From JBBSEZ01 sp038239195 (GTDB lineage Bacteria > Planctomycetota > Planctomycetia > Gemmatales > Gemmataceae), in contig JBBSEZ010000069.1 in the NCBI GenBank assembly GCA_038239195.1, positions 1 to 28,975 on the forward strand: a stretch of 28,975 nucleotides of DNA, in the 5' to 3' direction. Below the pieces are notes generated by a model. The model saw only the letters and a list, made by a program, of their open reading frames with translations. It searched no databases and was not told the DNA's origin. The translations under genes and the position numbers were made by a program. Shown piece after piece: positions 14,539-22,158 of this stretch; position 1 is the first letter of the stretch, and each line of letters opens with the position of its first letter.

Positions 14539-17088
14539 ATGGACAAAACGGGCCTCCCTGCTCCGCAACAGACGAACGGTCAAACGTTCGCGGGGCTCGT
14601 TCGCGTGCGCGGGGCACGCGAGCACAACCTCAAGAACGTGGACCTCGACGTCCCGCGCGATGCCCTGGTCGTTTTCACGGGCGTGTCGGGCTCGGGCAAA
14701 TCGTCGCTGGCGTTTGGCACGCTCTACGCCGAGGCGCAGCGGCGCTATCTCGAGTCCGTCTCGCCGTATGCCCGGCGCCTGTTTCATCAGATGGCCGTGC
14801 CGGAAGTCGATGAGATCGATGGCTTGCCCCCCGCCGTGGCGTTGCAGCAGCAGCGCGGCTCGCCCACCACGCGCTCGTCGGTCGGGAGCGTCACCACGCT
14901 CTCCAATCTGCTGCGGATGCTGTACTCGCGGGCCGGAACGTATCCGCCGAACCAGCCGCACCTCGACGCGGAGGCGTTCTCGACGAACACCCCCGAGGGG
15001 GCCTGTCCGCAGTGTCACGGGCTGGGTCGTGTCTACGACGCGACGGAACGCTCGATGGTGCCGGACGACTCGCTAACCATTCGCGAACGGGCCATCGCCG
15101 CCTGGCCGACTGCCTGGCACGGCCAGAACCTGCGCGACATCCTACTTTCCCTCGGCCACGACGTCGATCGTCCCTGGCGCGAGATCCCGAAGAAAGAGCG
15201 CGACTGGCTCCTCTTCACGGACGAGCAGCCAGTCGTCCCGGTCTATCCGGGCTACGATAGGGACGAGGTGCGGCGGGCCCTGAAGCGCAAGGAGCCGCCC
15301 GACTACCAGGGCACGTTCACCAGCGCGAAGCGGTACGTGTTGCACGCGTTCGCCACCACGCAGAGCCCGTTGATCAAGAAGCGCGTAGCGCAATACCTGG
15401 TGAGCGGCGAGTGCCCGCTCTGCCACGGCAAGCGGCTGCGTCGCGAGTCGCTGTCCGTGACCTTCGCCGGCCTGGACGTGGCCGACGTGTCGCGGGTGCC
15501 GCTCAAGCGCTTGGCCGCGATCTTGCGCCCCCATGCGGAAGGCACAGCGCCCGGCCTCGCGAAGCTGTCACGAGATCGCCCCGAAAAAGCGATCGTCGCC
15601 CAGCGGATCGCCCGGGACCTCGTGGCCCGGATCGCGGTGCTCCTCGACCTCGGGCTGGGCTATCTGTCGCTGGAACGAAGCACCCCCACCCTTTCGCCGG
15701 GCGAGCTCCAACGGCTGCGGCTGGCCACTCAGGTACGCTCCAACCTGTTCGGCGTGGTTTACGTGCTCGACGAACCGTCCGCGGGGCTCCACCCGGCCGA
15801 CACGGAGGCGCTGCTGCGAGCGCTCGACCGATTAAAGGCCTCCGGGAACTCGCTCTTCGTGGTCGAACACGAGCTCGACGTGATCCGCCACGCCGACTGG
15901 ATTGTGGACGTGGGGCCGGCCGCGGGCGAACAGGGCGGCTTCGTCCTCTACAGTGGCCCGCCCGAAGGGCTGAGGCGCGTCGAGGAGTCCCAGACGCGCC
16001 GTCATCTTTTCGGCGAGCACTTGCTTCCCACGCGGGCGCCGCGCTCGCCCAGGGGCTGGCTGCGGCTGACGGGCGTAACGCGCAACAATCTGAACGAGCT
16101 CGACGTCGCGTTCCCCCTTGGGGCGTTCACGACCGTGACGGGCGTTTCTGGCTCGGGGAAGTCGAGCCTGGTGAGCCAGGTGCTGGTGGAGTTGGTCGGC
16201 GAGCAGCTCGGGCACGAAGTCCCTGCCGATGAGGAGGAGAGCGAAGAGCTGGAGCGAACGGCGGTGCCCACCCTCGGCGGCCAGATCGCGGGCGGAATGG
16301 AAGCGGTCAAGCGCCTGGTCCAGGTTGACCAGAAGCCGATCGGGCGCACGCCGCGCTCCAACCTGGCCACCTATACGGGGCTGTTCGATCACGTGCGCAA
16401 ACTGTTCGCCGCGACCAGGGCGGCCCGCGCCCGGCGCTACGACGCCGGGCGCTTTTCGTTCAACGTCGTCCGGGGCCGCTGCGCCACCTGCGAGGGCGAA
16501 GGCTTCGTCTGCGTCGAGCTGCTCTTTCTGCCGAGCGTTTATGCGCCCTGCCCCACCTGTCACGGGGCTCGTTACAACGCACAGACCCTCGAAATCAAGT
16601 ACTGCGACCGGAGCATCGCCGACGTACTGGGCATGACGGTTGACCGGGCGGCAGAGTTCTTTGGGGCGGAGCAGCAGGTGAGCCGGTCCCTGAATGCCTT
16701 GCGGGAAGTGGGCCTGGGCTACCTGCGACTCGGCCAGCCGGCCACCGAGCTCTCCGGGGGCGAGGCCCAGCGGATCAAGCTGGCGACCGAACTGCAGCGG
16801 GCCCAGCGCGGCAACACGCTGTACGTCCTGGACGAGCCGACCACAGGGCTGCACCCGGCCGACGTGGAGAAGCTCATGGCGCAACTCGACGGGCTGGTCG
16901 AATCGGGCAACACCGTCATCGTGGTGGAGCACGACATGCGCGTCGTGGCGGGGAGCGACTGGGTGATCGACATGGGCCCCGGCGCGGGCGACGAGGGTGG
17001 CCGGGTGGTTACGGCCGGACCGCCTGCCGAGGTGGCCAGGAAGGCGGAGGGGCGGACGGCGCCGTATCTGGCGCGCTTTCTGGGATGA
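14539..17088 (+). CDS. UvrA-like excinuclease ATPase (short, UvrA2/DrrC type)
   Basis: An 849-residue UvrA-family ATPase. Both Walker A motifs are intact (GVSGSGKSS at 48-56 and again near 535), as are both Walker B regions (VLDEPSAGLHPAD and VLDEPTTGLHPAD). Zinc-binding pairs appear at C156/C159, C292/C295, C648/C651 and C671/C674. The signatures are LSPGELQRLRLATQ and LSGGEAQRIKLATE. Canonical UvrA is about 940 residues, so this is a short paralogue of the kind linked to resistance against DNA-binding drugs rather than the main repair protein. That distinction is inferred from length. It probably binds DNA as a dimer. It follows the ABC-F gene in the same direction. No strong ribosome-binding site precedes the ATG at 14539. 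Confidence 0.88.
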   Translation: MDKTGLPAPQQTNGQTFAGLVRVRGAREHNLKNVDLDVPRDALVVFTGVSGSGKSSLAFGTLYAEAQRRYLESVSPYARRLFHQMAVPEVDEIDGLPPAVALQQQRGSPTTRSSVGSVTTLSNLLRMLYSRAGTYPPNQPHLDAEAFSTNTPEGACPQCHGLGRVYDATERSMVPDDSLTIRERAIAAWPTAWHGQNLRDILLSLGHDVDRPWREIPKKERDWLLFTDEQPVVPVYPGYDRDEVRRALKRKEPPDYQGTFTSAKRYVLHAFATTQSPLIKKRVAQYLVSGECPLCHGKRLRRESLSVTFAGLDVADVSRVPLKRLAAILRPHAEGTAPGLAKLSRDRPEKAIVAQRIARDLVARIAVLLDLGLGYLSLERSTPTLSPGELQRLRLATQVRSNLFGVVYVLDEPSAGLHPADTEALLRALDRLKASGNSLFVVEHELDVIRHADWIVDVGPAAGEQGGFVLYSGPPEGLRRVEESQTRRHLFGEHLLPTRAPRSPRGWLRLTGVTRNNLNELDVAFPLGAFTTVTGVSGSGKSSLVSQVLVELVGEQLGHEVPADEEESEELERTAVPTLGGQIAGGMEAVKRLVQVDQKPIGRTPRSNLATYTGLFDHVRKLFAATRAARARRYDAGRFSFNVVRGRCATCEGEGFVCVELLFLPSVYAPCPTCHGARYNAQTLEIKYCDRSIADVLGMTVDRAAEFFGAEQQVSRSLNALREVGLGYLRLGQPATELSGGEAQRIKLATELQRAQRGNTLYVLDEPTTGLHPADVEKLMAQLDGLVESGNTVIVVEHDMRVVAGSDWVIDMGPGAGDEGGRVVTAGPPAEVARKAEGRTAPYLARFLG

Positions 17089-17146
17089 CGGGCGGCCAGC
17101 ACGGGGGAGGGGGCTGTCCGGCCTCGCGGCTCGACGCCTGCGCACC

Positions 17147-17200
17147 TTGATTGCCTTGCGAGTTTCGACTACAAGAAACGAACTGCTCGCCGGCGAGCAG
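17147..17200 (+). promoter_or_regulatory. Promoter and palindromic operator of the BNR/MoaD operon
   Basis: TTGATT (17147-17152), a 17-base spacer and TACAAG (17170-17175) form a fair sigma-70 promoter. Seven bases after the -10 box is a perfect 18-bp palindrome, CTGCTCGCCGGCGAGCAG (17183-17200), where a repressor would block transcription. It ends 27 bases before the start of the BNR gene. No regulator gene lies next to it. Confidence 0.5.
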
Positions 17201-17227
17201 CTCAGGAAACTCAGCAAGGAGGAAGGG

Positions 17228-18343
17228 ATGAGCGGAGTACGGGTCCTGGTAGGCACGCGGAAGGGGGCGTTCGTCCTGACGGCGGACGGCAAGCGCGAAC
17301 GGTGGGACGTGAGCGGCCCTCACTTTGGGGGCTGGGAGGTTTACCACCTGAAGGGCTCGCCCATCGACCCGAATCGGCTGTATGCGTCGCAGTCGAGCGG
17401 CTGGTTCGGGCAGCAGGTCCAGCGCTCCAACGACGGCGGCAAGACGTGGGAGCCGGTGGGCAACAAGTTCGTCTACGATGGCGTGCCGGGCACGCACGCG
17501 TGGTGCGACGGCACGCCGCACCCCTGGGAGTTCAAGCGCGTCTGGCACCTCGAACCGTCGCTGACCGATCCCGACACCGTCTACGTCGGGGTGGAGGACG
17601 CCGCCCTGTTCCGCACGACCGACGCCGGCCAGACGTGGCAGGAGCTCTCTGGGCTGCGCGGCCACGGTTCCGGTCCCAGGTGGCAGCCGGGGGCCGGCGG
17701 GCTGTGTCTGCACACGATCCTTCTCGATCCGGCCGATCCCGGGCGGACCTACGTGGCCATCTCGTCCGCGGGCGCCTTCCGGACCGACGACGGCGGCAAG
17801 ACGTGGAAGCCGATCAACCGCGGGCTTCGTTCCGAGTACATCCCCGACCCGAATGCCGAGGTCGGCCACTGCGTTCACCGGATCGCGATGCACCCGTCGC
17901 GCCCGGAAGTGCTGTTCATGCAGAAACACTGGGACGTCATGCGCAGCGACAACGCCGGCGACTCGTGGCAAGAGGTGAGCGGGAACTTGCCGACCGACTT
18001 TGGGTTCGCAATCGACGTCCACGCGCACGAGCCGGAGACGATCTACGTCGTCCCGATCAAGAGCGACTCGGAGCACTATCCGCCCGAGGGAAAGCTGCGG
18101 GTCTACCGCAGCCGGACGGGCGGCAACGAGTGGGAGGCGCTGACGAACGGCCTGCCGCAGCGCGACTGCTACGTGAACGTGTTGCGCGACGCGATGGCGG
18201 TCGATTCGCTCGATTCGTGCGGGGTGTACTTCGGCACCACCGGCGGGCAGGTGTACGCGTCGCCCGATGGCGGCGATAGCTGGGCCCCGATTGTCCGCGA
18301 TCTCCCGGCCGTGGTGTCCGTGGAGGCGCAGACGCTGCCATGA
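17228..18343 (+). CDS. Six-Asp-box BNR/sialidase-like beta-propeller protein
   Basis: A 371-residue protein with no signal peptide. Six Asp-box motifs can be read: SNDGGKTW (residue 67), TTDAGQTW (130), TDDGGKTW (186), SDNAGDSW (240), SRTGGNEW (about 300) and SPDGGDSW (345). This spacing fits a six-bladed BNR propeller of the sialidase or photosystem-assembly kind. Sialidase catalytic residues (Arg triad, Tyr/Glu) are not evident, so a hydrolase function is not supported. The ATG at 17228 follows AAGGAGGAAGGG. The stop codon overlaps the next start (ATGA at 18340-18343), so translation of the two genes is coupled. The pairing suggests the propeller works with the small MoaD-like protein. Its substrate or partner is unknown. 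Confidence 0.88.
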   Translation: MSGVRVLVGTRKGAFVLTADGKRERWDVSGPHFGGWEVYHLKGSPIDPNRLYASQSSGWFGQQVQRSNDGGKTWEPVGNKFVYDGVPGTHAWCDGTPHPWEFKRVWHLEPSLTDPDTVYVGVEDAALFRTTDAGQTWQELSGLRGHGSGPRWQPGAGGLCLHTILLDPADPGRTYVAISSAGAFRTDDGGKTWKPINRGLRSEYIPDPNAEVGHCVHRIAMHPSRPEVLFMQKHWDVMRSDNAGDSWQEVSGNLPTDFGFAIDVHAHEPETIYVVPIKSDSEHYPPEGKLRVYRSRTGGNEWEALTNGLPQRDCYVNVLRDAMAVDSLDSCGVYFGTTGGQVYASPDGGDSWAPIVRDLPAVVSVEAQTLP

Positions 18344-18636
18344 TCCGAGTCGTGCTGCCGTATCATTTGCGGACGCTGGCGGGCGTGGGAGGCGAAGTGA
18401 GCCTCGAGGTCGAGGGCCGGGCGACGCAGCGCTCGGTCCTCGACGCGCTGGAGGCCAGCTATCCGATGCTGCGCGGGACGATCCGCGACCACGCGACGCA
18501 ACAGCGCCGGCCGATGTTGCGGTTCTTCGCGTGCGAGGAGGACCTGTCGTTTGAGCCGGCGGATGCGCCACTGCCCGACGGCGTCGCGTCGGGGGCGGAG
18601 GCGTTCTGGGTCGTCGGGGCCATCGCCGGCGGGTAG
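18340..18636 (+). CDS. MoaD/ThiS-family ubiquitin-like protein with C-terminal Gly-Gly
   Basis: A 98-residue small protein of the MoaD/ThiS beta-grasp fold. It opens with a beta strand (MIRVVLPYHLRTLAG), has VLDALEASYPMLR as the helix, and ends AFWVVGAIAGG, so the two last residues are Gly-Gly. In MoaD, ThiS and ubiquitin-like modifiers this end is adenylated and then carries sulfur or is joined to a target. Its start overlaps the stop of the BNR gene by four bases. No E1-like enzyme, MoaE, ThiG or JAMM protease lies nearby, so any activating enzyme must be elsewhere. It may be a sulfur carrier or a protein modifier; the sequence cannot decide. Confidence 0.85.
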   Translation: MIRVVLPYHLRTLAGVGGEVSLEVEGRATQRSVLDALEASYPMLRGTIRDHATQQRRPMLRFFACEEDLSFEPADAPLPDGVASGAEAFWVVGAIAGG

Positions 18637-18686
18637 ACAGTTGTGCGGTTCGCAACGATCACCCCAACCCCTGAGAAGGAGACGGA

Positions 18687-18826
18687 ATGCAGGTTCAACC
18701 TTACCTGTTCTTCGACGGCCGCTGCGAGGAGGCGATCGAGTTTTACCGGAAGGTGCTCGGCGCCGAGGTGCAGATGCTGATGCGGTTCAAGGACGGCCCG
18801 GAGCCACAGGCGCCCGGCATGGTCCC
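18687..18826 (+). pseudogene. Truncated VOC/PhnB-like protein (N-terminal part only)
   Basis: The first 47 codons match the start of a PhnB-like VOC-superfamily protein (MQVQPYLFFDGRCEEAIEFY, FKDGPEPQ, APGMVP), about a third of the usual length of roughly 140. A good ribosome-binding site (GAAGGAGA) precedes the ATG. After about 18826 the similarity stops and the frame reads into the end of an opposite-strand membrane protein gene. The gene has therefore been cut by a rearrangement. It would have been a cytoplasmic metal-binding protein of unknown substrate. Confidence 0.75.
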
Positions 18827-19369
18827 TCATCGCTGCCGCTCTTCGTCCCTTTGTTCCCGACTCTTCTCAAAGACGTGGTATCTGATGATGTCCCAGGCAT
18901 TGTGGATGCCAACGAAGAGCAGGAGCAGTGCGGCAGCGCCCACGAGGAACAGGGCCGGGCGCGGGTGGAAGTAAGCCGCGCATGCCGATGCGCCAAGCGT
19001 TGCGTAGGCCATGAAGGGAAGCAGCACGTGAAACAACCGGTCCTCGAACACGGCCCGGTAGGCGGTCTGCCGCCGCAGGCGACGAGCCACGAGGACGACG
19101 TACAGGGCCCCACCGAGGCCCACCAGGCCCCAAAGGACTGCGGCGGCGGCGATCCCGTCCCAGGGTGCGCTTCCGACCGCCGACAGCAACAGCACGGCCC
19201 CGAAGTGAACGACGGTCGGCGTCGTGAAGGCATCGCCGGCCTGCGCGTCACCTCGGGTGATCGGCCTGTTGGCGATGAGGGTCATGACGACGAATTGTGT
19301 CCCGATCAGCGCGCCCGCAGACGAGCCAACGATCACGTAGAAGTTCGCCCATCCGCTCAGTGCCGTCAT
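18827..19369 (-). CDS. Small multi-pass membrane protein of unknown function
   Basis: A 180-residue integral membrane protein with four or five hydrophobic segments. The first is NFYVIVGSSAGALIGTQFVV, the next two are near residues 50-97, and the last includes ALFLVGAAALLLLFVGIHNA. A charged tail ends it. The N-terminal motif (Trp-x-Asn-Phe-Tyr-Val-x-Val-Gly, then SAGAL and QFVVM) recurs in an uncharacterised bacterial membrane family. The ATG at 19369 (MTALSGWANF) is chosen because it opens this motif. The stop codon falls right at the junction with the truncated VOC gene, so the last few residues may not be original. No function is proposed. Confidence 0.75.
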   Translation of the reverse strand: MTALSGWANFYVIVGSSAGALIGTQFVVMTLIANRPITRGDAQAGDAFTTPTVVHFGAVLLLSAVGSAPWDGIAAAAVLWGLVGLGGALYVVLVARRLRRQTAYRAVFEDRLFHVLLPFMAYATLGASACAAYFHPRPALFLVGAAALLLLFVGIHNAWDIIRYHVFEKSREQRDEERQR

Positions 19370-19398
19370 GTCGTTGATCGACCTCCCGCGCAGCCCGC

Positions 19399-19741
19399 TC
19401 AGCGGCCGGTCATTTTCTCCAGCCGTTCGGGGTATCGGGCCCCGTGTGCCGTGATCTCGGAGCCGGCGCTGTCGATCTCGCGGAGGTCGACTGGCGTCAG
19501 CTCGACGGCGGCCGCCCCGATGTTCTCGTCCAGGCGGTGGAGCTTCGTGGTGCCCGGGATCGGAACGATCCACGGCTTCTGGGCCAGCAGCCAGGCGAGC
19601 GCGATCTGGGCCGGTGTCGCCTTCTTCCGTTCGGCAATCCGGCCGAGCAGGTCGATCAGGGCCTGGTTCGCCTTGAGCGCCTCCGGCGTGAAGCGTGGCA
19701 GGGTGCTGCGGAAGTCGGAGCTGTCGAAGGTCGTGTTTTCG
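19399..19741 (-). pseudogene. C-terminal fragment of an aldo/keto reductase
   Basis: About 114 codons encode the last third of an AKR11/13-type aldo/keto reductase: ENTTFDSSDFRSTLPRF, ATPAQIALAWLLAQKPWIVP and IPGTTKLHRLDENI, ending RLEKMTGR. The catalytic N-terminal two thirds are missing. The fragment begins exactly where the insertion sequence at 19742 starts. No matching N-terminal part is found on the other side of the element (after 21249), so the event was not a simple insertion. An intact but different aldo/keto reductase lies at 9953-10804. Confidence 0.85.
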
Positions 19742-19768
19742 TGACACTGTAGCAAGGTTAGTGCAGTG
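19742..19768. repeat. Left terminal inverted repeat of the IS
   Basis: This 27-base end is the exact reverse complement of 21223-21249. It marks the outer left boundary of the insertion sequence. Confidence 0.9.
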
Positions 19769-19830
19769 GCCTGCCCCTCTTTTGCGCGTAAGATAAGCTC
19801 CTGAAGCCCCTTACGTCAGGAGAGCACGCT

Positions 19831-21233
19831 ATGACAGGCCCAGGCGAGTACGTCCCTGACGTCACCGAGGGCATCACTCGTGTCGAAGACCTGCCCAGGC
19901 CACGCATCGAACGGCGCAGCCGCAACTGGCCGGCACGCTCCTGCCCGCGCTGTCACCGCCGCGCCGGTCGTTATGCCACCGGCTCCCGCACTATGCACGA
20001 CCTCGGCGATGCCCGGGCTGAGCGGCCCGTTGATCTGGTCGTCACGTTCTCCCGCCATCGCTGCCTCCGCTGTGGCTGCTGCTTTGCCGCCGACATTGCC
20101 GACCTGGCTTTGCCCTACTGCCTGTACACCCGCCGCGTCCAGCAACGGGCCGTCCGTCTTGTCGTCGAAGCGGCCTGCCCTACCGAGCGGCCAGTTGGCA
20201 CCTCTGGCGCGATCATCGCGTCTTCGCCCCCTACGCCACCATCCAGAACTGGGTCGAGGCGGCTGGGGAGAAAAATCCAGCCCACGACGTCGAGCAGTTA
20301 CCTCGACGAGGCGCTGGCTGACTTCTCCGGCTACCTGGCCATCGACGAGGCCTAGGACGGCCCCTTCTGCATCCTCTCGGTCGTGGATAACCGCAGGTAC
20401 AACCGCCTGGCCTTCCGCGTCCTCGACCACGACCCGACTCACGACGACGTCCGCGCTTTCCTGGCCGAGTTCAAGGGCCAGTTGGACGAACGCGGCCTGA
20501 AGGTGCGCGGCATCACCACGGACGGCTCGTCGCTTTACCCCAAGGTGTTCGAGGAGTTGTGGCCGGGCGTCCCGCACCAAGTCTGCGAGCTCCACGTCAT
20601 CAAGGAGATCACCAAGGCGGTGCTGCACGCGCTGGCGAAACTCCGCAAAGAGATCACGGCGAAAGTCCCCAAGCTGCCTCGTGGCCGGCCCAGCAAAGAG
20701 CAGCAAGGGCACACGCGGAAGGTTGCCCGGCAGAAGCGGCGCGTGGCGGAGTTGTTCGAGCACCGGCACCTGTTCGTCAGGCATCACCTCGGCGCGGCGC
20801 AGAGGAAGCTCTTGCGCAAGCTGACGCGCGGGCTGCCCCAGTTGCGGGCGCTGCGCGCGATCATGGAGGAGGTGTATCGGCTGTTCGACCGCAGGTGCAA
20901 GGCCCAGACGGCCTTGAAGAAGTTGGCGAGGCTGCGGCGGCGGGTGGGGCGCTTCAAGAAGCTGGGCAAGAGCCTGAACAAGCTGGAGAGCCCGACGCTG
21001 GAGAAGGCCCTGGTGTTCCTGGACGACAAGCTCTTGGGGCGACGAGCAACGCGGTGGAGAGATCGAACCGGCGCTTCCGCAAGGCGCAGAAGGGTGTCTA
21101 CAGCGTCAGGACGAAAGAACATGTGGAACAGCGCCTGGCGCTGGACATGCACCGGGAGCAGCGCGCCCCGAAACGCCAGCAGACCGATAAAACGCTCCAT
21201 CGTGCCCGCTCGAAGCCTACTTCACTGCACTAA
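19831..21233 (+). pseudogene. Decayed DDE transposase of the 19.7-kb IS
   Basis: The original protein can be rebuilt from several frames. It starts at ATG 19831 with a zinc-ribbon (CPRCHRRAGR and CLRCGCCF). A base is lost near 20172, and the next stretch reads on in another frame (GLPYRAASWHLWRDHRVFAP, IQNWVEAAGE). An extra base near 20275 restores the first frame (SSYLDEALADFSGYLAIDEA). An in-frame TAG at 20353 then interrupts it before DGPFCILSVVDNRRYNRLAF and GITTDGSSLYPKV. A further shift near 21037 leads to NAVERSNRRFRKAQKGVYSV and the natural stop. With three shifts and one nonsense codon the element cannot move by itself. Confidence 0.85.
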
Positions 21234-21249
21234 CCTTGCTACAGTGTCA
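21223..21249. repeat. Right terminal inverted repeat of the IS
   Basis: This 27-base end is the exact reverse complement of 19742-19768. The transposase stop codon TAA (21231-21233) lies inside it, as is common for compact insertion sequences. Confidence 0.9.
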
Positions 21250-21287
21250 TCTTTGATTGTTCGGCCCGGCGAGTGAGGGGGCCCACC

Positions 21288-22022
21288 GTGGCGGAGCGAG
21301 AAGAGGTCGAGATCACGCAGCACACCTGGAGCGCGTGGCGGGGCTGCACCCGGGTCTCGCCCGGCTGCAAGAATTGTTACATGTTCCGGGACCAGTTGCG
21401 CTACGGCCGCGACCCCGCCGAGGTCGTACGGACAAAGACCTGGAGCGAGCCCCTGCGCTGGCAGAGGAAGGCCGAGGCGGCCAGGCGGACGGAACTGGTC
21501 TTCACCTGCTCCTGGTCGGATTGGTTCCACGAGGACGCCGACGCCTGGCGGGACGAGGCGTGGGCCGTGGTCCGCCGCTGCTCCAACCTCGTCTTCCAGG
21601 TCCTCACGAAGCGCCCCGAGCGGATCGAGGACCACCTGCCCTCCGACTGGGGGTACGGCTACCGAAACGTCTGGCTCGGCGTGAGCGTGGAGCGCAACGA
21701 CTACTGCTGGCGGGCCGACGTCCTGCGGACGGTCCCGGCCCAGCTCCGCTGGGCCTGCGCCGAGCCGCTCTTGGGTGCGCTCTCCGACCTCGACCTGGAC
21801 GGGATTCACTGGCTGGTCGTGGGCGGCGAGAGCGGCCCCGACTGGCGGCCGATGGACCTGGTATGGGTCAGGGAACTGCGCAACAAGTGCGCCGCCGCCG
21901 GGGTGCCGTTCTACTTCAAGCAATCCAATGGGCTGTACCCAGGTCGGGACGCCATGCTGGACGGGATGAGCCACGCGGAGATGCCCCCGCTCCCGTACGT
22001 CCCCTTGCCCCTGTTTGGCTGA
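21288..22022 (+). CDS. DUF5131 (phage Gp37/Gp68-like) three-cysteine protein
   Basis: A 244-residue protein of the DUF5131, or phage Gp37/Gp68, family. It has the characteristic cysteines C20, C27 and C30 (RGCTRVSPGCKNCYM), a radical-SAM-like arrangement. Further family motifs are FQVLTKRPERI, NVWLGVSVE, WACAEPLLG, VVGGESG and GVPFYFKQ. The length is normal, so it appears intact. The GTG at 21288 is chosen because GAGGGGG lies six bases upstream; a GTG at 21273 is possible. Members occur on phages and mobile islands, often beside a three-Cys-motif partner protein (TcmP), which is not seen here. Its reaction is not established. It sits right after the IS, in a region of foreign character. Confidence 0.87.
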   Translation: MAEREEVEITQHTWSAWRGCTRVSPGCKNCYMFRDQLRYGRDPAEVVRTKTWSEPLRWQRKAEAARRTELVFTCSWSDWFHEDADAWRDEAWAVVRRCSNLVFQVLTKRPERIEDHLPSDWGYGYRNVWLGVSVERNDYCWRADVLRTVPAQLRWACAEPLLGALSDLDLDGIHWLVVGGESGPDWRPMDLVWVRELRNKCAAAGVPFYFKQSNGLYPGRDAMLDGMSHAEMPPLPYVPLPLFG

Positions 22023-22118
22023 TGCAGCCTGGGCAGGTTGCGGGACGGTCTGATCCGGCGCCTGGGTCGAGCTCCGAGACTCCCAGGTCGTTCCGTCGCT
22101 GCGAGCCCCCATCCCGCC

Positions 22119-22124
22119 TATAAT
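22119..22124 (+). promoter_or_regulatory. Candidate -10 box of the selO promoter
   Basis: A perfect TATAAT lies 35 bases before the selO start codon. No good -35 hexamer is found 16-18 bases upstream; TTCCGT (22091-22096) is 22 bases away. A strong -10 box in such GC-rich DNA still makes a promoter likely. Confidence 0.45.
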
Positions 22125-22158
22125 GAGAGAGGGTTGAGAGCATCGTTTGAGGAGCGGA

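Larger units (their letters stand above)
19742..21249 (+). mobile_element. Insertion sequence with perfect 27-bp terminal inverted repeats
   Basis: A 1508-bp insertion sequence bounded by identical inverted ends (19742-19768 and 21223-21249) that begin TGACACTGTAGCAAGG. It holds one transposase gene reading left to right, which has decayed. The flanking bases (left ...TGTTTTCG, right TCTTTGAT...) show no target-site duplication. The left end interrupts an aldo/keto reductase gene whose other half is absent, so recombination has happened after or with insertion. The element family is uncertain; an N-terminal zinc-ribbon and DDE-type transposase suggest ISL3 or a relative. Confidence 0.88.

Noticed and set aside
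17228..18343. A sialidase function for the BNR protein
   Set aside because: Asp-boxes are structural and the catalytic Arg triad and Tyr/Glu pair of sialidases are not seen; the protein also lacks a signal peptide.
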